DNA from: Thermotogae bacterium
GTDB taxonomy: Bacteria; Thermotogota; Thermotogae; B3-G13
Reading direction: 5' to 3'
Length of the DNA: 22,255 nt
Assembly: GCA_015486095.1 (NCBI GenBank)
Contig: WFSK01000044.1
Span: 1-22,255, forward strand
Shown here one piece after another: positions 21,793-22,255 of this stretch. The position numbers and the translations under genes are program-made. Numbering within the stretch: the stretch's first letter is position 1; every line of letters starts with the position of its first letter. The notes beneath the pieces are model-generated. The model was not told the DNA's origin. It worked only from the letters and a program-made list of their open reading frames with translations, and searched no databases.

Positions 21793-22255
21793 TAGGAGGT
21801 ATATCTCGATGTGCATCGTTGTGTAAGTGAACATGTTGTTCGACTCAGGAGTATCACGTCGGACTGTGACGAGCATCCTTCCTGCACGCCGTCACATTCG
21901 AAACTTCCTGTTCCTCACCGACGTGATACCTTCCTTCGTCTTCACAACCACTTACAATACTTGAACATCGAGATATCCCTCCTACCTCATGGAATTTGTT
22001 GTGGTATCTCGATATGCATCGTTAGTGTAAGTGAAGATGTTGCTCGACTTCACTATTTCTTTTTAGCAACCGCTATCGTTGTTGAGAGGCTGTTGTGAGA
22101 ATCATATAGCAAATGAGGTAGGGGAGCATATCTTGATGTGCGAGTGTTGTGAACGGTTGTGAAGCTGAAGGAAGGTAGCATATCGGTGAGAAACAGGATG
22201 TTTTGAGTGCATCGGCATTTAAGGAAGAATGCTCGATGCTGACCGATATGCTACC
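21793..22255. repeat. Structured intergenic repeat, copy 2, truncated by the window end
   Basis: Homologous to 2778-3295 in the same order and orientation. The left domain 21793-21984 has outer arms matching the copy 1 arms. Its central stem 21851-21862 pairs perfectly with 21918-21929, and it holds the same two hairpins. The middle domain is closed by TACCTCAT (21983-21990) with ATGAGGTA (22113-22120), and contains a copy of the left-arm sequence (GGTATCTCGATATGCATC at 22003-22020). The right domain starts near 22119; its central stem 22174-22186 pairs perfectly with 22243-22255. The outer right arm lies beyond the window. The copy sits about 115 bp before the start of the Mrr-like gene, as copy 1 sits about 135 bp before the MATE gene. 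Confidence 0.83.

Overview
The window looks like chromosomal DNA from a member of the Thermotogota. The strongest evidence is NusG, in which a domain of about 180 residues splits the N-terminal domain as in Thermotoga NusG, together with a very long RpoC carrying seven tandem barrel-like units ahead of its core. The C-terminal NusG and core RpoB/RpoC sequences also read as Thermotoga-like. Genus cannot be fixed by eye. Every protein and tRNA gene lies on the minus strand, so the window is read from high to low coordinates.

Right part (22255 down to about 20940): a copy of a structured intergenic repeat, cut by the window edge, is followed by a promoter and a membrane-anchored Mrr-type endonuclease-like gene (20969-21676). 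A consensus promoter (TTGACA, 17 bp, TATAAT; 20944-20972) then opens the main gene-expression operon.

Centre (20914 down to 4793): tRNA-Thr, tRNA-Tyr, rpmG, tRNA-Trp, secE, nusG, rplK, rplA, an L10 leader RNA, rplJ, rplL, rpoB and rpoC. This is the classical translation/transcription cluster. It makes three tRNAs, five ribosomal proteins, the SecE translocase subunit, the elongation factor NusG and the two large RNA polymerase subunits. Directly after rpoC, with an ATGA stop/start overlap, come two GGDEF-family genes. The first is a membrane receptor with a periplasmic solute-binding domain and a largely intact cyclase domain. The second is soluble and has lost the GGDEF signature.

Left part (4792 down to 1): an ArsB/NhaD/SLC13-type ion transporter, an intergenic stretch of about 780 bp holding a complete copy of the structured repeat, a MATE-family exporter, a long-form dihydropteroate synthase (folP), and the first codons of another gene that overlaps folP and runs out of the window.

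The most interesting item is the repeat family (2778-3295 complete; 21793-22255 truncated). Each copy has two inverted domains of about 192-195 nt flanking a middle domain. Each inverted domain can fold into a long outer stem and a central three-way junction. The stems change by compensatory substitutions between domains and copies while some loop bases stay constant. It encodes no convincing protein and I do not recognise it. Other points of note are a 16-bp hairpin between rplL and rpoB, mutually exclusive pairings in the L10 leader, similar barrel-type insertions in NusG and RpoC, and probable start-codon overcalls where a GTG lies inside the Shine-Dalgarno sequence AGGTGAT.
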